This document shows positions 5,663 through 6,341 of a DNA stretch of 6,341 bases, in pieces (positions within the stretch are counted from its first letter, which is position 1; every line of letters begins with the position of its first letter). The notes below the pieces were generated by a model. It worked only from the letters and a program-made list of their open reading frames with translations. It was not told where the DNA came from and did no database searches. The stretch is from contig JAFAQJ010000280.1 of the NCBI GenBank assembly GCA_019246455.1, positions 1 to 6,341 of the forward strand, read 5' to 3'. The position numbers and the translations under genes are program-made. The stretch is from Pseudolabrys sp. Its GTDB lineage: Bacteria; Pseudomonadota; Alphaproteobacteria; Rhizobiales; Xanthobacteraceae.

Positions 5663-5699
5663 GGCACCGCCTGCCAAGCAGGCACGAAGGAGCGGTGCC
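5663..5699 (-). terminator. Strong hairpin directly after the TauE/SafE stop (3' stem-loop, no T tract)
   Basis: GGCACC (5663-5668) pairs with GGTGCC (5694-5699). Inside, GCCTGC (5669-5674) pairs with GCAGGC (5678-5683) around a CAA triloop, leaving a 10-base bulge at 5684-5693. An alternative 8-bp outer pairing, GGCACCGC/GCGGTGCC, is possible. It starts two bases past the TAG of the permease gene. No run of Ts follows on the minus strand, so it is better seen as a 3'-protecting or Rho-related stem than as a proven intrinsic terminator. Confidence 0.4.
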
Positions 5700-5700
5700 G

Positions 5701-6341
5701 CTAATGCAACGGGTAGTCGCTTGGCTGCCGCGCGGCCCTGCGGGTAAAGAAAAGATACAGCAGATAAATATCGATCGTGATCGTGATCGCCATCACGCTG
5801 TAGGCCCACGGACTCCCGATCACCTGAAGCTCAATCAGCACGCGCGAGAGGCCAAAGGCAACTACCCACGCGTCGAAGCTCATGCAGATCCGTCGAAACG
5901 TCTCGGCGTCCATGTGCCGGATGACGTAAGCGCCGAGCGGAACGCCGATGAGGACCCAAGGAACGAACACCAGCAGGAGCTTCTCACTTTCGGCGATGAA
6001 CAGGCCGAGATGGTAATAGACGAACGCGGTAATGGTCGACTCGGCGCAGCGTACCAGCGCGAGGCCGGCGCGAAACTCGTTTTTCACGAGGCCCTGGTTA
6101 TTGAACAGAATAGCCAGAGGCGGCCCCGAAATCGTCGTCACGGAATAGAGGACGCCGAGGGCCGATCCAAACGGTAAGCCGACAAGCCACGTCGAGCGGA
6201 TCGGCCTGCGATACCCGGCGGCCTGGATGAGGATCAGCGGCAGGATGATGACGTAAGTCGCAAGCTTCGCCCAAGCCGGCTCGAGCATCGTGATCAGATA
6301 GGCGCCGGCGGCGATGCCTGGCAGCAAGCCGATAAGAATCG
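5701..6341 (-). CDS. TauE/SafE-family membrane permease, C-terminal part (start outside window)
   Basis: The frame is open from the window edge to the TAG at 5703-5701, showing 212 residues of a protein usually about 250-270 long. The TTG at 6327 is internal, so the true start lies beyond 6341. The visible part has roughly six hydrophobic helices, including AKLATYVIILPLILIQAAGY, LVGLPFGSALGVLYSVTTISGPPLAILF, LLLVFVPWVLIGVPLGAYVI and a C-terminal VMAITITIDIYLLYLFF. The motif SGPPLAILFNNQGLVKNEFRAGLALV followed by a GVPLGAYV stretch marks the TauE/SafE family, inner-membrane carriers proposed to export sulfite or sulfoacetate, or otherwise move small organosulfur/carboxylate anions. The substrate here is not determinable. 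A strong stem-loop follows the stop. Confidence 0.85.
   Translation of the reverse strand, partial: ILIGLLPGIAAGAYLITMLEPAWAKLATYVIILPLILIQAAGYRRPIRSTWLVGLPFGSALGVLYSVTTISGPPLAILFNNQGLVKNEFRAGLALVRCAESTITAFVYYHLGLFIAESEKLLLVFVPWVLIGVPLGAYVIRHMDAETFRRICMSFDAWVVAFGLSRVLIELQVIGSPWAYSVMAITITIDIYLLYLFFTRRAARQPSDYPLH

Noticed and set aside
5594..5809. 71-residue minus-strand open frame overlapping the end of the TauE/SafE gene
   Set aside because: It overlaps a clear membrane-protein frame on the same strand and has low-complexity, unfamiliar content.
5695..6177. 160-residue plus-strand open frame opposite TauE/SafE
   Set aside because: Antisense shadow: highly charged and without hydrophobic core patterning, whereas the minus strand encodes obvious transmembrane helices.

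Overview
The window looks like a GC-rich chromosomal segment (about 60% G+C by eye) from an alphaproteobacterium, most likely a Rhizobiales member of the Bradyrhizobium/Rhodopseudomonas sort. This placement is inferred from protein character (KdpDE, a Cj0069-type ATP-grasp protein, a DUF1059 protein) and codon use. No rRNA or other marker is present, so the genus is a guess. Six genes are supported; the first and last run off the window.

Layout: (1) 1-1535, plus strand: the 3' end of kdpD (sensor kinase core) overlaps kdpE (response regulator) by four bases. This is the end of a potassium-limitation two-component operon; kdpFABC would be expected to the left, outside the window. (2) 1599-4065, minus strand, convergent to kdpE: a MATE-family multidrug/metabolite exporter followed 4 bp later by an ATP-grasp-like protein of the uncharacterised Cj0069 family. 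Their spacing implies co-transcription and probably translational coupling. (3) 4066-4685: a 620-bp intergenic region between divergent genes. I find no convincing gene in it, but it is rich in inverted repeats, including a compound hairpin and a pair of mutually exclusive hairpins just upstream of the next gene. (4) 4686-5129, plus: a stand-alone two-CBS-domain protein. (5) 5203-5418, minus: a small DUF1059 protein. (6) 5419-5700: a noncoding stretch with a long interrupted inverted repeat and a strong hairpin at the 3' end of the next gene. (7) 5701-6341, minus: the C-terminal part of a TauE/SafE-family membrane permease, truncated by the window edge.

How the genes work together: KdpD and KdpE form a phosphorelay pair. 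The MATE and ATP-grasp genes probably form one functional unit, in which a soluble ligase-like enzyme modifies or makes a small molecule and a membrane antiporter moves it; the substrate is unknown. CBS, DUF1059 and TauE/SafE are adjacent but not evidently one operon: CBS converges on DUF1059, and about 280 bp with strong secondary structure separates DUF1059 from TauE.

The best candidates for something undescribed are the MATE/Cj0069 pair and the structured leader region before the CBS gene. Neither can be proven from sequence alone. No mobile element, CRISPR array, tRNA or rRNA was seen.
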